This document shows, one piece after another, positions 15,512 through 22,991 of a DNA stretch of 34,756 nucleotides. The notes under the pieces were generated by a model. It had not been told where the DNA came from and made no database searches. It worked only from the letters and a program-made list of their open reading frames with translations. Both the position numbers and the translations under genes were made by a program. The first letter of the stretch is position 1. Each line of letters begins with the position of its first letter. The DNA comes from Lentisphaerae bacterium RIFOXYA12_64_32 (GTDB lineage Bacteria > Verrucomicrobiota > Lentisphaeria > Oligosphaerales > YB12-FULL-65-16). The stretch is taken from assembly GCA_001803235.1 (NCBI GenBank), contig MHBL01000280.1, positions 1-34,756 of the forward strand, in the 5' to 3' direction.

Positions 15512-16762
15512 ATGATCATCGAACGAAATCAGCTGGCACCGCTCCTGGGCATGCTCAAGGTCTTTCCTGTCGTTGCCGTCATTGGCCCGCGGCAGGTGGG
15601 CAAGTCGACGCTTGTCCAACACCCTGAGATTGCCGGCGGCCGCACGTACGTCACACTGGATGACCTGTTGGTCAGTGATCTGGCGCGCAAGGACCCTATC
15701 GGGCTGGTGCGATCGGCGCCGTCCCTGACCATGGACGAGGCGCAGCGGCAGTCTGGGCTATTGGCAGCCATCAAGCAGCTGGTCGATGAGGACCGGCGTC
15801 CCGGGCGCTTTCTGCTCACGGGCTCGGCGGACCTCGGATTTCTGGCGGACATCGCGAAGTGGCTTGCGGGCAGAGTCGGCATCCTCCGGCTCCATCCCCT
15901 TGGCTGGCGAGAAGTGGCAGGCGCCCCGGTGCGCACACCCCCGTTCTGGCTGCAGGCGCTCGCGGGAACGGATGCCGCCGCCTTATCCGTCCGTTTCCAC
16001 GCAGAACGCCCGTCACCGCCGGTTTTCTCACCGGATGTTCTCTTCGCCGGCGGCTACCCGCCCGCCGTTACGTCTTCCTCCGCGGAGGCCCGTCACCTGT
16101 GGTTCACCGCCTTCCGCCAGACTTATCTGGAGCGCGAGATCCGCCAACTCGTGCATGTCGAGCACCTGGCGGATTTCTCACGATTCATGCAACTCGCGGC
16201 CGACCGCACCGCGCAAGTCCTCATTCAAGCCAATCTGGGGCGCGACCTGGGGATTGCCCCCAGTACGCTTTGCCGGTACTTCAATCTCCTGGAGGCCACG
16301 TTCCAGATCATTCGTCTCCAGCCTTTTTTTTCCAATATCGGCAAACGCATGGCCAAGGCACCCAAGCTCCATTGGAATGACACCGGGCTATGCGCCCACC
16401 TGCTGACCCTCAGCAACTGGGCCGACGCCCAGAGTGACCACCGGGCCGGTGCACTTCTGGAGACCGGTGTCATCAACGAAATTCAGTCCCAGCTTGCCGC
16501 GTTCCTGCCGGACGCCGCGCTCTATTATGTGCGTAGTCATGACGGCCTTGAGATCGATGGACTTGTGCAGCATGGACGCCGTCTGGTGCCATTCGAAGTC
16601 AAAGCCGCCGCCACCCTTCGCGACGACGACGCCCGTCATCTGCGCCTCTTCATGGAACGCGAAGCGCGCTGCACGACGGGTCTGCTGTTCTACCTCGGCC
16701 GTGAAATTGTCCCCGTGTCCAGGAACATTCTCGCCATGCCCGTCGGCGCTTTGGTCCTGTGA
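15512..16762 (+). CDS. ATP-binding protein, AAA_14/DUF4143 family
   Basis: 416 residues from the ATG at 15512. Walker A is GPRQVGKST (Lys31), Walker B is LTMDEAQ (Asp75, Glu76), then LTGSADLGFL, typical of the AAA_14 domain. The middle to C-terminus (YLEREIRQLVHVEHLADFSR ... NLGRDLGIAPSTLCRY) is the DUF4143 region. It ends with EIDGLVQHGRRLVPFEVKAA, an E-x-D ... E-V-K pattern like the PD-(D/E)XK nuclease fold. These single-gene ATPases are common, patchily distributed and of unknown role. An AT-rich promoter in a GC-rich region suggests acquisition. A 9-bp inverted repeat follows the stop. Confidence 0.88.
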   Translation: MIIERNQLAPLLGMLKVFPVVAVIGPRQVGKSTLVQHPEIAGGRTYVTLDDLLVSDLARKDPIGLVRSAPSLTMDEAQRQSGLLAAIKQLVDEDRRPGRFLLTGSADLGFLADIAKWLAGRVGILRLHPLGWREVAGAPVRTPPFWLQALAGTDAAALSVRFHAERPSPPVFSPDVLFAGGYPPAVTSSSAEARHLWFTAFRQTYLEREIRQLVHVEHLADFSRFMQLAADRTAQVLIQANLGRDLGIAPSTLCRYFNLLEATFQIIRLQPFFSNIGKRMAKAPKLHWNDTGLCAHLLTLSNWADAQSDHRAGALLETGVINEIQSQLAAFLPDAALYYVRSHDGLEIDGLVQHGRRLVPFEVKAAATLRDDDARHLRLFMEREARCTTGLLFYLGREIVPVSRNILAMPVGALVL

Positions 16763-16822
16763 GAGCCGGCATCGTGGCCCGTCTTGCAGTGCTGCCCCCG
16801 ACGCTTCGCCGCGTGCCGGCTC
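16763..16822. repeat. Inverted repeat immediately after the ATPase gene
   Basis: GAGCCGGCA (16763-16771) and TGCCGGCTC (16814-16822) are perfect reverse complements with a 42-bp centre, starting at the base after the stop codon. No T-tract. It could be a transcript-end structure or the edge of an inserted segment. Confidence 0.55.
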
Positions 16823-16883
16823 GACGGCCACTCTGGCGCGAGGCCGCACTCGGCCCCGGAGCCCCGCCCCGGTCATTGTTCGG

Positions 16884-16912
16884 TTGCACTCGAATGATTC
16901 TTCGGGTACAGT
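16884..16912 (+). promoter_or_regulatory. Promoter of the C45 peptidase-like gene
   Basis: TTGCAC (16884-16889), exactly 17 bp, TACAGT (16907-16912), about 50 bp before the ATG at 16962. Spacing and hexamers fit sigma70. Confidence 0.55.
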
Positions 16913-16961
16913 CTGCACACCGAGTTGTCCCGGGGGATAACGTTTACAGGGAGATGCGATC

Positions 16962-18068
16962 ATGTCCGACTTGCGCTGTGTCGAGTTGGCGGGGGCGCCC
17001 GCGGAGATGGGCGAGGCGTTCGGCGAGCAGTTCCGGGATGACATCCGCAACCTGGCCGAGTGCCGCATGGACTACCTGGTGCGATTCGTCACACGGTTCG
17101 ATCCCGGGCGGAACCTGTCGCGGCGCGGCCTGCTCGAGCTGGTGGACAGCACAACTGCAGCGCACCAAACGTACGACGCGGCCATCTGGGCGGAGTTCAC
17201 CGGCATTGTGCGCGCGGCGCACCTGACCGTTCCCGAACTGCTCGTTGCCAACGGCCTGACCGACCTGCGCGACTTCGTGCTGTTCGACCAGCCCGGGCCA
17301 CGCACCCGCTCCCGCGCCCACACCGGCGAGTGCTCCGCCTTCCTCGTCCCGGAAAGGATGGCCGATGGCCACCCGCTCGTCGGCCAGACCTGGGACATGC
17401 ACAGCGACGCGATGGACTTCACCGTGATCGTGCGCCGCAAGCCGGACAACGGTCCGGAAACGCTCGGCCTGACCACCGTCGGCTGCCTGTGCCTGATCGG
17501 CATGAACGCGGCCGGCGTGAGCGTCGGGAACACGAACCTGATCCCGGTCGACACGCAGCCGGGCGTCAACTACCTGTTCACCATCACGCGCGCCCTGCGC
17601 TGCACGTCGGCGGCCGAGGCGGCGGACACGATCGAAGCGACGCCGCGCCTGTCCGGACACAACTTCTACGTGGCCGACGCCGAGGACGCGTTCAACATCG
17701 AGACCACGGCCACGCGCGCGCACCGCACCCACGTCACGGACCGGGTGCACGTCCACACGAACCATTACCTGGATAAGGAGTTGCGGAAGATCGAATTCGC
17801 GCGCGAGAACGTGCGCAACTCGGAGTGGCGCTGGGAGCGGCTGAACGGCAACTTTGAAGGCCTGCGCGCACCCATTCGCATGGACGACTGCTGGAAGCAG
17901 CTCTCGGACAACACGCGCGGTGACGGTGCGGTCTGCAACGAAGATGTCGACGGCGAACACGGCGACTTCTGCACCGTTGCGACCGTGGTTCAAAACCCGG
18001 CCAAGCGCCGGCTCTGGATCTGCTCTGGCGGCGCCCGCCTCGGCACCCGCCGGGAGTTCGGGTTCTGA
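16962..18068 (+). CDS. C45-family peptidase / acyltransferase-like Ntn hydrolase
   Basis: 368 residues. The ATG has GGGAGA seven bases upstream. The pattern matches the acyl-CoA:6-aminopenicillanic acid acyltransferase-like (C45) family: an N-terminal helical part (APAEMGEAFGEQFRDDIRNL), then HTGECSAFLVP with Cys124 as the expected new N-terminal nucleophile after self-cleavage. GQTWDMHSD and GMNAAGVSVGNTNL follow, as in choloylglycine/C45 hydrolases. The substrate in environmental bacteria is mostly unknown; amide hydrolysis or acyl transfer is expected. No signal peptide is visible, and it appears monocistronic. Confidence 0.85.
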   Translation: MSDLRCVELAGAPAEMGEAFGEQFRDDIRNLAECRMDYLVRFVTRFDPGRNLSRRGLLELVDSTTAAHQTYDAAIWAEFTGIVRAAHLTVPELLVANGLTDLRDFVLFDQPGPRTRSRAHTGECSAFLVPERMADGHPLVGQTWDMHSDAMDFTVIVRRKPDNGPETLGLTTVGCLCLIGMNAAGVSVGNTNLIPVDTQPGVNYLFTITRALRCTSAAEAADTIEATPRLSGHNFYVADAEDAFNIETTATRAHRTHVTDRVHVHTNHYLDKELRKIEFARENVRNSEWRWERLNGNFEGLRAPIRMDDCWKQLSDNTRGDGAVCNEDVDGEHGDFCTVATVVQNPAKRRLWICSGGARLGTRREFGF

Positions 18069-18111
18069 CACCACGGCGAGGGTTGGGTGGCGCCGCCCCC
18101 CAACCCCCCCG

Positions 18112-18219
18112 CTGGAGGACCATTGGCCCTCCAGACCTCCCATTCGCCGTTGTGCGCTGAGGCGATGGGGCGGGCCTTGTTTCTGGTCATGGCGGCGTGT
18201 CCATCGCCTCAACGCACAA
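18112..18219. repeat. Double hairpin/inverted repeat after the C45 gene
   Basis: CTGGAGG (18112-18118) pairs with CCTCCAG (18128-18134). Next, a 19-bp arm (18150-18168, TTGTGCGCTGAGGCGATGG) pairs with 18201-18219 with one mismatch around a 32-bp centre. The 245-bp gap 18069-18313 carries no supported gene; this palindromic DNA fills its middle. Confidence 0.8.
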
Positions 18220-18313
18220 CCGCCGTATGCGGGGCCCGGGGCCGATGGTTCCTCGGTGACGGCTCGGGCGCAATGGGGCCACGCGGGGCACCGTCTCACC
18301 GCGGAGTCCGGGG

Positions 18314-18802
18314 TTAGCCGCCAACCCCCCAGTGGACGTCCAGCGTGTTGGGTGCCCGCTCAGGATCGCCGAAACCAACCCAACCGCTCGTCTCTGCGTT
18401 GTCCAGGATCCGGACGTCGATGTAGACGCCCCGGGCGAGCCATGAACGGAGAGTGCCAACGTTGACGTAGCGATACTCCCCTTCCAGCTTGGTGCTTAGC
18501 CACCCGAAAAGATTGGACGCCCAGGTTTCGGCCCGCAGCACACTCATCTCTACAGGCGTCAGTCGCACGCGAGGTGGGAAGCGTCGGTCGGCCGGCACAA
18601 GCCACGGAATGCCCGCGCCCTTTCCTTCCCACGACATGGGACTGGTCCGGCAACCCAGGGCGGCGGCGGTTACGTAGAGTTTGAGGCGCACCGATCTTCG
18701 GGCCTGCCCCACCATGAGCGCGAACGCCAGAAGGAGGCACACCGCAATCGCCAATCCGGCCAACAGGCAGGTGTCACGCCTCACGTGCCTGGCCTCCGTC
18801 AT
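18314..18802 (-). CDS. Membrane-anchored protein of unknown function
   Basis: 162 residues. The ATG at 18802 has GGAGGG seven bases upstream. One hydrophobic segment (about 12-34, CLLAGLAIAVCLLLAFALMV) anchors the N-terminus, leaving about 125 residues outside, rich in Trp and Gly (GKGAGIPWLVP, SGWVGFGDPERAP). No known domain is recognised. It follows the vapC gene by 24 bp on the same strand and may be co-transcribed. Confidence 0.65.
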   Translation of the reverse strand: MTEARHVRRDTCLLAGLAIAVCLLLAFALMVGQARRSVRLKLYVTAAALGCRTSPMSWEGKGAGIPWLVPADRRFPPRVRLTPVEMSVLRAETWASNLFGWLSTKLEGEYRYVNVGTLRSWLARGVYIDVRILDNAETSGWVGFGDPERAPNTLDVHWGVGG

Positions 18803-18826
18803 CTTTCACCCTCCGACGGGAAACCC

Positions 18827-19243
18827 TCAGAACGGGTTCTCGATCCGGACTCCGTCGTAGGTCGCGCCGCTCTGGAGGTCCTCGGACAGAACCTTGCCGC
18901 ACGAGGCGCGCTGGGCTGCCGCGACGATCAACGCATCCCAATAGCTGATCTGGTGCCGTTCGCAGATCTCGATGGCTCGACGATTCAGGGGGCGGTCCGT
19001 GTCCACCAACGGCAAGACCGCCATCATGTCCACCACCTCGCGCGCTTCCGCCAGCGACAGCGGGGTGCGGATCTTCCGCGTGACCGTGACGAAAAATTCG
19101 CCCAGGACTTGGACCGACAGAACCGCGCTGTCCTCCTCAAGCCCTTGCTTCAGGAGTTCCTGCGCCCTGACCTGCTTGCGTGGGGCGCTGCGGTCGTAGG
19201 CGTAGACCAGCACGTTGGTGTCAAGGAAAGCCCTATCGCTCAT
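18827..19243 (-). CDS. vapC: VapC-type PIN-domain toxin
   Basis: 138 residues from the ATG at 19243. PIN residues: Asp8 in AFLDTNVLVYAYD, Glu49 in VLGEFFV, Asp103 in ISYWDALIVAAA. It overlaps the antitoxin gene by 11 bases. It belongs to a different PIN subgroup from the toxin at 11371-11781, so the two are not a recent duplication. Confidence 0.9.
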   Translation of the reverse strand: MSDRAFLDTNVLVYAYDRSAPRKQVRAQELLKQGLEEDSAVLSVQVLGEFFVTVTRKIRTPLSLAEAREVVDMMAVLPLVDTDRPLNRRAIEICERHQISYWDALIVAAAQRASCGKVLSEDLQSGATYDGVRIENPF

Positions 19244-19466
19244 GAAGTTCATCCCGTGTCCAAGTACGCTTCCCCATATTGCGGCTGTACGTCTCGAACG
19301 AGTGCTGAAGTCTTTGAACCGCCCGCAGTCTCTCGACCGCCTCGCGTTGCGCCACCACTGCAAGGTAGTCCCGCACCATCTGCGTCAAGGTCGTGTGCTT
19401 GTCCACCGCAACCTTCCGGACCTTACGGATGATGTCCTCGTCCACGCTTAGAGTGATGTTGGGCAC
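19233..19466 (-). CDS. Ribbon-helix-helix-type antitoxin
   Basis: 77 residues from a GTG at 19466 with GGGAGA about seven bases upstream. NITLSVDEDIIRKVRKVAVD, then HTTLTQMVRDYLAVV, fits a ribbon-helix-helix DNA-binding fold, with a basic and acidic tail for toxin contact. It overlaps the PIN toxin by 11 bases and has its own promoter at 19526-19554. Confidence 0.82.
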   Translation of the reverse strand: MPNITLSVDEDIIRKVRKVAVDKHTTLTQMVRDYLAVVAQREAVERLRAVQRLQHSFETYSRNMGKRTWTRDELHER

Positions 19467-19525
19467 CGTGCGCTCTCCCGGTGTTTCCCGTCCCGGCAGG
19501 TTTACCCTTATTATGGTCCACACTT

Positions 19526-19554
19526 AATATGGTTGGTGTGGCCGGAGCTGTCAA
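19526..19554 (-). promoter_or_regulatory. Promoter and possible operator of the second vapBC
   Basis: On the minus strand TTGACA (19549-19554), a 17-bp spacer, CATATT (19526-19531). Two near-identical words, CCATATTAAG and CCATAATAAG, overlap and follow the -10 in direct repeat with 16 bp from start to start. They are candidate ribbon-helix-helix half-sites for autoregulation (inference). Confidence 0.65.
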
Positions 19555-19676
19555 GTGCTGGTGCGGTCTTGGGTGCCAACCAAGACGTCTCGCGAGGCCC
19601 CCGTGCCCCCCGACACTCGTTCCCGTTTCGAGCAACATGCTGGTGCAAGGGCAGCCGCCCCGCGGCCACAGGCGCG

Positions 19677-20300
19677 TCAATACGTGCGGTGCAGGCTGAT
19701 GACGACGCCTTGGATGAAGACTTTGTCGATGGGGTAGAATTTCGACTTGAAGTCAGGGTTGGCTGGCCGTAGTTCGACCATGTCGTTCTTGATGTAGAGC
19801 GACTTGACGGTGGTCTCATTCTCGACCAGGGCTACGATGATGTCGCCGATCGACGCCGTGGCGGTCTTCTTCGCCACCACGGTGTCACCATCGAAAATGC
19901 CCAGATCGCGCATGCTGTCACCGAACACCTTCAGCGCGAACAGTTCCCGCCCGCCAATGCCGCGCGGCAGCAGCTTGGGATCGAAGTGCATGTGCCCTTC
20001 GATCTGTTCCTCGGCCAGCAGCGGCAAGCCGGCACTGATCCGGCCCAGGAGCGGAATGCTCAGGGTCAGCGACATGTGCCGCGGACTGTCGCTGGCGCGG
20101 ACCAGCGTCAGGCTGCGCGCCTTGGACGAGCGGTTGACGTAACCCTTGCGTTGCAGGGCGCGCAGGTGTGCGAACGCCGTGGCCGACTTGATCCGGAAGT
20201 GATCCCCGATCTCGTAGACGGTCGGCGGCATGCCCTCGGTGCGGATGAACTCGTCGATGAAATCGAGCATGTCCTGCTGCTTGCGGGTCAAACCTTTCAT
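19677..20300 (-). CDS. lexA: LexA repressor
   Basis: 207 residues. The ATG at 20300 has AAAGGAG eight bases upstream. Residues 1-65 are the winged helix (LTRKQQDMLDFIDEFI, PPTVYEIGDHF, ATAFAHLRALQRKGY). The Ala90-Gly91 cleavage site lies in GRISAGLP. The serine protease dyad is Ser129 in FGDSMRDLGI and Lys166 in ENETTVKSLYI, so RecA-stimulated self-cleavage should be intact. It represses DNA-damage genes. No error-prone polymerase gene is adjacent, so this copy may be the chromosomal regulator or an accessory one. Confidence 0.96.
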   Translation of the reverse strand: MKGLTRKQQDMLDFIDEFIRTEGMPPTVYEIGDHFRIKSATAFAHLRALQRKGYVNRSSKARSLTLVRASDSPRHMSLTLSIPLLGRISAGLPLLAEEQIEGHMHFDPKLLPRGIGGRELFALKVFGDSMRDLGIFDGDTVVAKKTATASIGDIIVALVENETTVKSLYIKNDMVELRPANPDFKSKFYPIDKVFIQGVVISLHRTY

Positions 20301-20368
20301 CCGTGCGGCTCCTTTGCAGTGCGGGTGGTCCAGACGCTCAAGCGTTCGGCATGAACGCCGGATACCCT

Positions 20369-20410
20369 ACGATAACACTCTTTTGAAGGTTGTCAATAAC
20401 ATGCTAGTAT
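20369..20410 (-). promoter_or_regulatory. lexA promoter with candidate operator word
   Basis: On the minus strand TTGACA (20391-20396), 16 bp, TATCGT (20369-20374). Four bases upstream of the -35 lies ATGCTAGTAT (plus strand, 20401-20410). A near-identical word, ATGCTAGTGT, occurs at 20708-20717, upstream of the zinc-ribbon gene. LexA usually regulates itself, so the shared word is a candidate operator (inference). The classical Gram-positive and proteobacterial LexA boxes were not found here. Confidence 0.5.
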
Positions 20411-20845
20411 TTTTGTGATACGAAAGTTCGGTGAACGGCAGATGTCACAGGGAAGTTAGGATCTCAATCGTGCTTGGATGGATATGGGTGAATAGGCTAT
20501 ACGGACTGCAGGGGAAGAGGTCTGCGTGCCACTGGCGGGAAACGGGGCCATCCTGCGTCGAGCCACGGAACCGCCGCGTCCGTCTGCGTCACGGGTTGTC
20601 GCGACTCGCAGTTTTGCGGAGGTTTTTCGCGGCAATGAGAAAATCCTGGCGCGCGTGAAGTCGGCCCGCGAGGCTACGCGCTCCCGAAAGCAATCATGGT
20701 ACGCAATATGCTAGTGTGTTTCTTGAGAGGCGTTCGCTTCGCAAGCGATGGGGTTACCGAACCGTTCCGGATGCGCAGTCTGGAAGAACCGAGGGTCGCC
20801 GTCTAAAATCCCTGGAGGTTGGAGAAGAGCATGGGAGGATAGGCG
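20411..20845. other. Intergenic region without a supported gene
   Basis: Between lexA and the zinc-ribbon gene. Open stretches exist on the plus strand, but none has a convincing start or recognisable domain. It contains the second ATGCTAGTGT word and a small hairpin, CGCTTCGCAAGCG (20730-20742). Confidence 0.5.
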
Positions 20846-21157
20846 ATGAGTGCAATCCACGCCAGGGGTGATCTGCCCTATCGCTGCAAGTGTGGATACT
20901 CCGAACTGATCCGCATGGCCGACTTCTCCTTCCAACAGACGCGACCCATCCCCAAAGGCCCCGACCTGGGATCCGAGATCTGCCACATGGGCGCGGTCAC
21001 CGCCAAATGCGCCAACTGCGGCGAAGAATGCCTGGTGGAGATCGATCTCTGGGAGTACCCGGTCGGGGCCATTGATGCCATCACGTCCTACTGCGAAGGC
21101 TGTCAGTTGCTGATGGCCAAAGAGACGCTGCGGCGTTTCATTTCGCTGAAGGGCTGA
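20846..21157 (+). CDS. Zinc-ribbon-like protein of unknown function
   Basis: 103 residues. The ATG has GGGAGGA six bases upstream. Cys motifs RCKCGYSEL (C-x-C), AKCANCGEECL (C-x-x-C) and SYCEGCQLL (C-x-x-C) suggest one or two structural zinc sites. No family is recognised. It is the only plus-strand gene between lexA and the GH36 gene. Confidence 0.7.
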   Translation: MSAIHARGDLPYRCKCGYSELIRMADFSFQQTRPIPKGPDLGSEICHMGAVTAKCANCGEECLVEIDLWEYPVGAIDAITSYCEGCQLLMAKETLRRFISLKG

Positions 21158-21191
21158 GCGTTCCAGCCGCCGGCACAGGACGTGCACCGCG

Positions 21192-21380
21192 TCACTTCAG
21201 ATCGGGGACGGAGAGATTACGGCAGATTTTCACGGCTAGCCGGTCTGGGATCTCTGTGTGGCGGGGTACGGCCTCGATTCGACCGGTGTTGGGGCTGGCC
21301 CAGAGAGAGTGCGACGCGCCTTCGCGCTTCAGAAAGCACCCGCGCCGCCGCAGATGGCGCAGGAGTTCGCCTCTCTTCAT
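21192..21380 (-). CDS. hicA: HicA-type mRNA interferase toxin
   Basis: 62 residues from the ATG at 21380, overlapping the hicB stop by four bases (ATGA). MKRGELLRHLRRRGCFLKRE followed by GASHSLW is the HicA double-stranded-RNA-binding fold with catalytic His24. It would cleave mRNA when released from HicB. Confidence 0.9.
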   Translation of the reverse strand: MKRGELLRHLRRRGCFLKREGASHSLWASPNTGRIEAVPRHTEIPDRLAVKICRNLSVPDLK

Positions 21381-21592
21381 CCGATGGCCACCAGTTCGCG
21401 TTTGGCGCCGGCCGGGAGGCCGCGTAACGCATCGTCGCGGCGGTCGTCCAGAATCAGTTGGATGGCCGCCCCGAGACTCTTGAGGCACTCGGCCTTGGTC
21501 TTGCCCTGCCCGTTGGCCCCCGGCACTTCCGGGCAATGGGCGATGAACCACTTCCCGTCGCGTTCCACAATGGCCGTGAATTCGTTGTGCAT
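21377..21592 (-). CDS. hicB: HicB-type antitoxin (short form)
   Basis: 71 residues from the ATG at 21592; an in-frame Met five codons earlier lacks a binding site. EFTAIVERDGKWFIAHCPEV, then PGANGQGKTKAECLKSLGAA, is the partial RNase H-like fold of HicB. It ends without a helix-turn-helix or ribbon-helix-helix domain, so self-repression may need another factor. Gene order is antitoxin first, toxin second. Confidence 0.9.
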   Translation of the reverse strand: MHNEFTAIVERDGKWFIAHCPEVPGANGQGKTKAECLKSLGAAIQLILDDRRDDALRGLPAGAKRELVAIG

Positions 21593-21689
21593 GTTGGCGC
21601 CTCGCATCTGATCACAATGTAACGGTAGCCCGGCGCCAGATCAACCCCGTGCCCGGCGCGGATTATCTACGGGGACGCGCGCCAGCTTG

Positions 21690-22136
21690 CTACACGTTTC
21701 TGTCCTCGTGCGACCCATCCTCGAACAGGATGCGAACGGTGCCGGCGCCCTTCACTACTTCGCCGATCACCCGCGGCTGTTTGCCCCTCAACGCGTCACA
21801 GATCCGCGCGCGCAGCGCGGCGAAGGAGATCTTCTCGTACTCGTCGCCCGTGAGCACCAGCAGCGGCTCGACATACTCCTGCGGCGATCGCGCCGTGCCT
21901 TTGTTCGTGTTCTCAGCCACGAACACGACCGCCCGGAGCTTGTGATCCGGCTCGGACGTGACCGGCGGCGGGAGGAACGCGGCGTACGGGTCCCCGCTCT
22001 CGTAGCCGTACCCCGGCAAGAGCGTACCGATATGTCCGGGCACCGCCTGCGCCCGGACCTTGATCCAGTCGCAGCCGTGGTGCTCGTCCCCGAAGCGCGG
22101 GAACTGCAGCGTCCAGAGTGTCGCGTAAATGCTCAT
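21690..22136 (-). CDS. Conserved protein of unknown function
   Basis: 148 residues from the ATG at 22136, seven bases after the stop of the upstream membrane gene. Features: MSIYATLWTLQFPRFGDEHH, YESGDPYAAFLPPP and SPQEYVEPLLVLTGDEYEKI. I recall similar hypothetical proteins from planctomycete-like genomes but no function. No signal peptide or membrane segment. The lack of a Shine-Dalgarno site fits translational coupling to the upstream gene. Confidence 0.7.
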   Translation of the reverse strand: MSIYATLWTLQFPRFGDEHHGCDWIKVRAQAVPGHIGTLLPGYGYESGDPYAAFLPPPVTSEPDHKLRAVVFVAENTNKGTARSPQEYVEPLLVLTGDEYEKISFAALRARICDALRGKQPRVIGEVVKGAGTVRILFEDGSHEDRNV

Positions 22137-22143
22137 GGGGTAG

Positions 22144-22701
22144 TCAGTTGTCGCTTTCTGACAGGGCGCAAGGAGGCCCTGCATGCGTCACTCTGTCGGG
22201 CTTCCCGAACGCCTCCCGCGTGACCCTGCATCGGGCCAGCCACAGCAGGCCTGCGGCCGCTGCGGCATGCACCACGGTCGCCACGGCCGCGGCAACGAGG
22301 AGAACCAGAGCCATCCCTCGGAACGGCGGCCCCGATGGCTGCCCCGAACCGCAGGCGAGCTTCCAAGACACCCACCCACCGCCGACAATGACGCTTGCCA
22401 GGAGGAGCCAGGCGGCGCACTCCGCACCAACCCTTGCCCAGGGCCTGAGTCGGAGCACGCTGATTCCCAGGAGGATCATGCATCCTCCCACGGCGACCAG
22501 CACCATGGCTTCGCCGGCCGGCGTGAGCAGGGGCTGTATGAACGTCAGCAAGGTGCCGCGAGTTCCGTCGGGCAGGCTACCCAAGGCCCCGAACACCTCG
22601 CGCGTCTTCAGGTGCGATTTGAGGGCGTTGACGACCTCGCTGATACCGATCAAGATCAAAACCCAACCAAGCAACGTGACTCTTCCCGGCCGCTCATCCA
22701 T
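22144..22701 (-). CDS. Four-helix membrane protein of unknown function
   Basis: 185 residues. The ATG at 22701 has GAGGGGG seven bases upstream. Four hydrophobic segments are visible at about 8-27, 64-84, 92-113 and 128-156 (for example LLGWVLILIGISEVV and ALVLLVAAAVATVVHAAAAA). The short C-terminal tail is hydrophilic. No family recognised. Co-directional with the preceding conserved gene. Confidence 0.7.
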   Translation of the reverse strand: MDERPGRVTLLGWVLILIGISEVVNALKSHLKTREVFGALGSLPDGTRGTLLTFIQPLLTPAGEAMVLVAVGGCMILLGISVLRLRPWARVGAECAAWLLLASVIVGGGWVSWKLACGSGQPSGPPFRGMALVLLVAAAVATVVHAAAAAGLLWLARCRVTREAFGKPDRVTHAGPPCALSESDN

Positions 22702-22757
22702 TGCTGTGCCCCCTCATTGTCGCTCCCGTTGTTCATGGCCTCGCCGGGCCATGGCAT

Positions 22758-22860
22758 ATGTCACGCCCTTACAGGGCTTGATCACGCGTGGCGTCCGTTT
22801 CCCGGGGCGTTGCCCCGGGCTGGTATGTCACCGCGCCTTTCCGCCAGAGGCGGACCCGCC
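22758..22860. repeat. REP-like cluster of three hairpins
   Basis: GCCCTTACAGGGC, CCCGGGGCGTTGCCCCGGG (22801-22819, perfect 8-bp stem, 3-base loop) and TCCGCCAGAGGCGGA follow one another in 100 bp, with TATGTCAC words near the first and last stems. It fills most of the 290-bp gap 22702-22991, which holds no gene. It looks like an interspersed palindromic element of the kind common in planctomycete-like genomes (recollection). Confidence 0.7.
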
Positions 22861-22991
22861 GTGGCGGGCAGCGCTCCGGCCCCGGGCTGGCCTTCCGGCG
22901 GCGGAGTCGTGGGCGCGGCCGCAAGCCCCGCCCAATCATCCATCCTTCCGAACCTTCAGCCTAGACCCCTTCAGCCTTCCCCCCCCGCCGC

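Noticed and set aside
17734..18190. Open frames on the minus strand over the C45 gene and its 3' flank
   Set aside because: They are shadows of the clear plus-strand gene or translations of palindromic intergenic DNA, with no start signal or domain.
22758..22860. Intrinsic terminator for the membrane-protein operon
   Set aside because: The hairpins lie upstream of that gene on the minus strand and downstream of nothing on the plus strand, and there is no T-tract.
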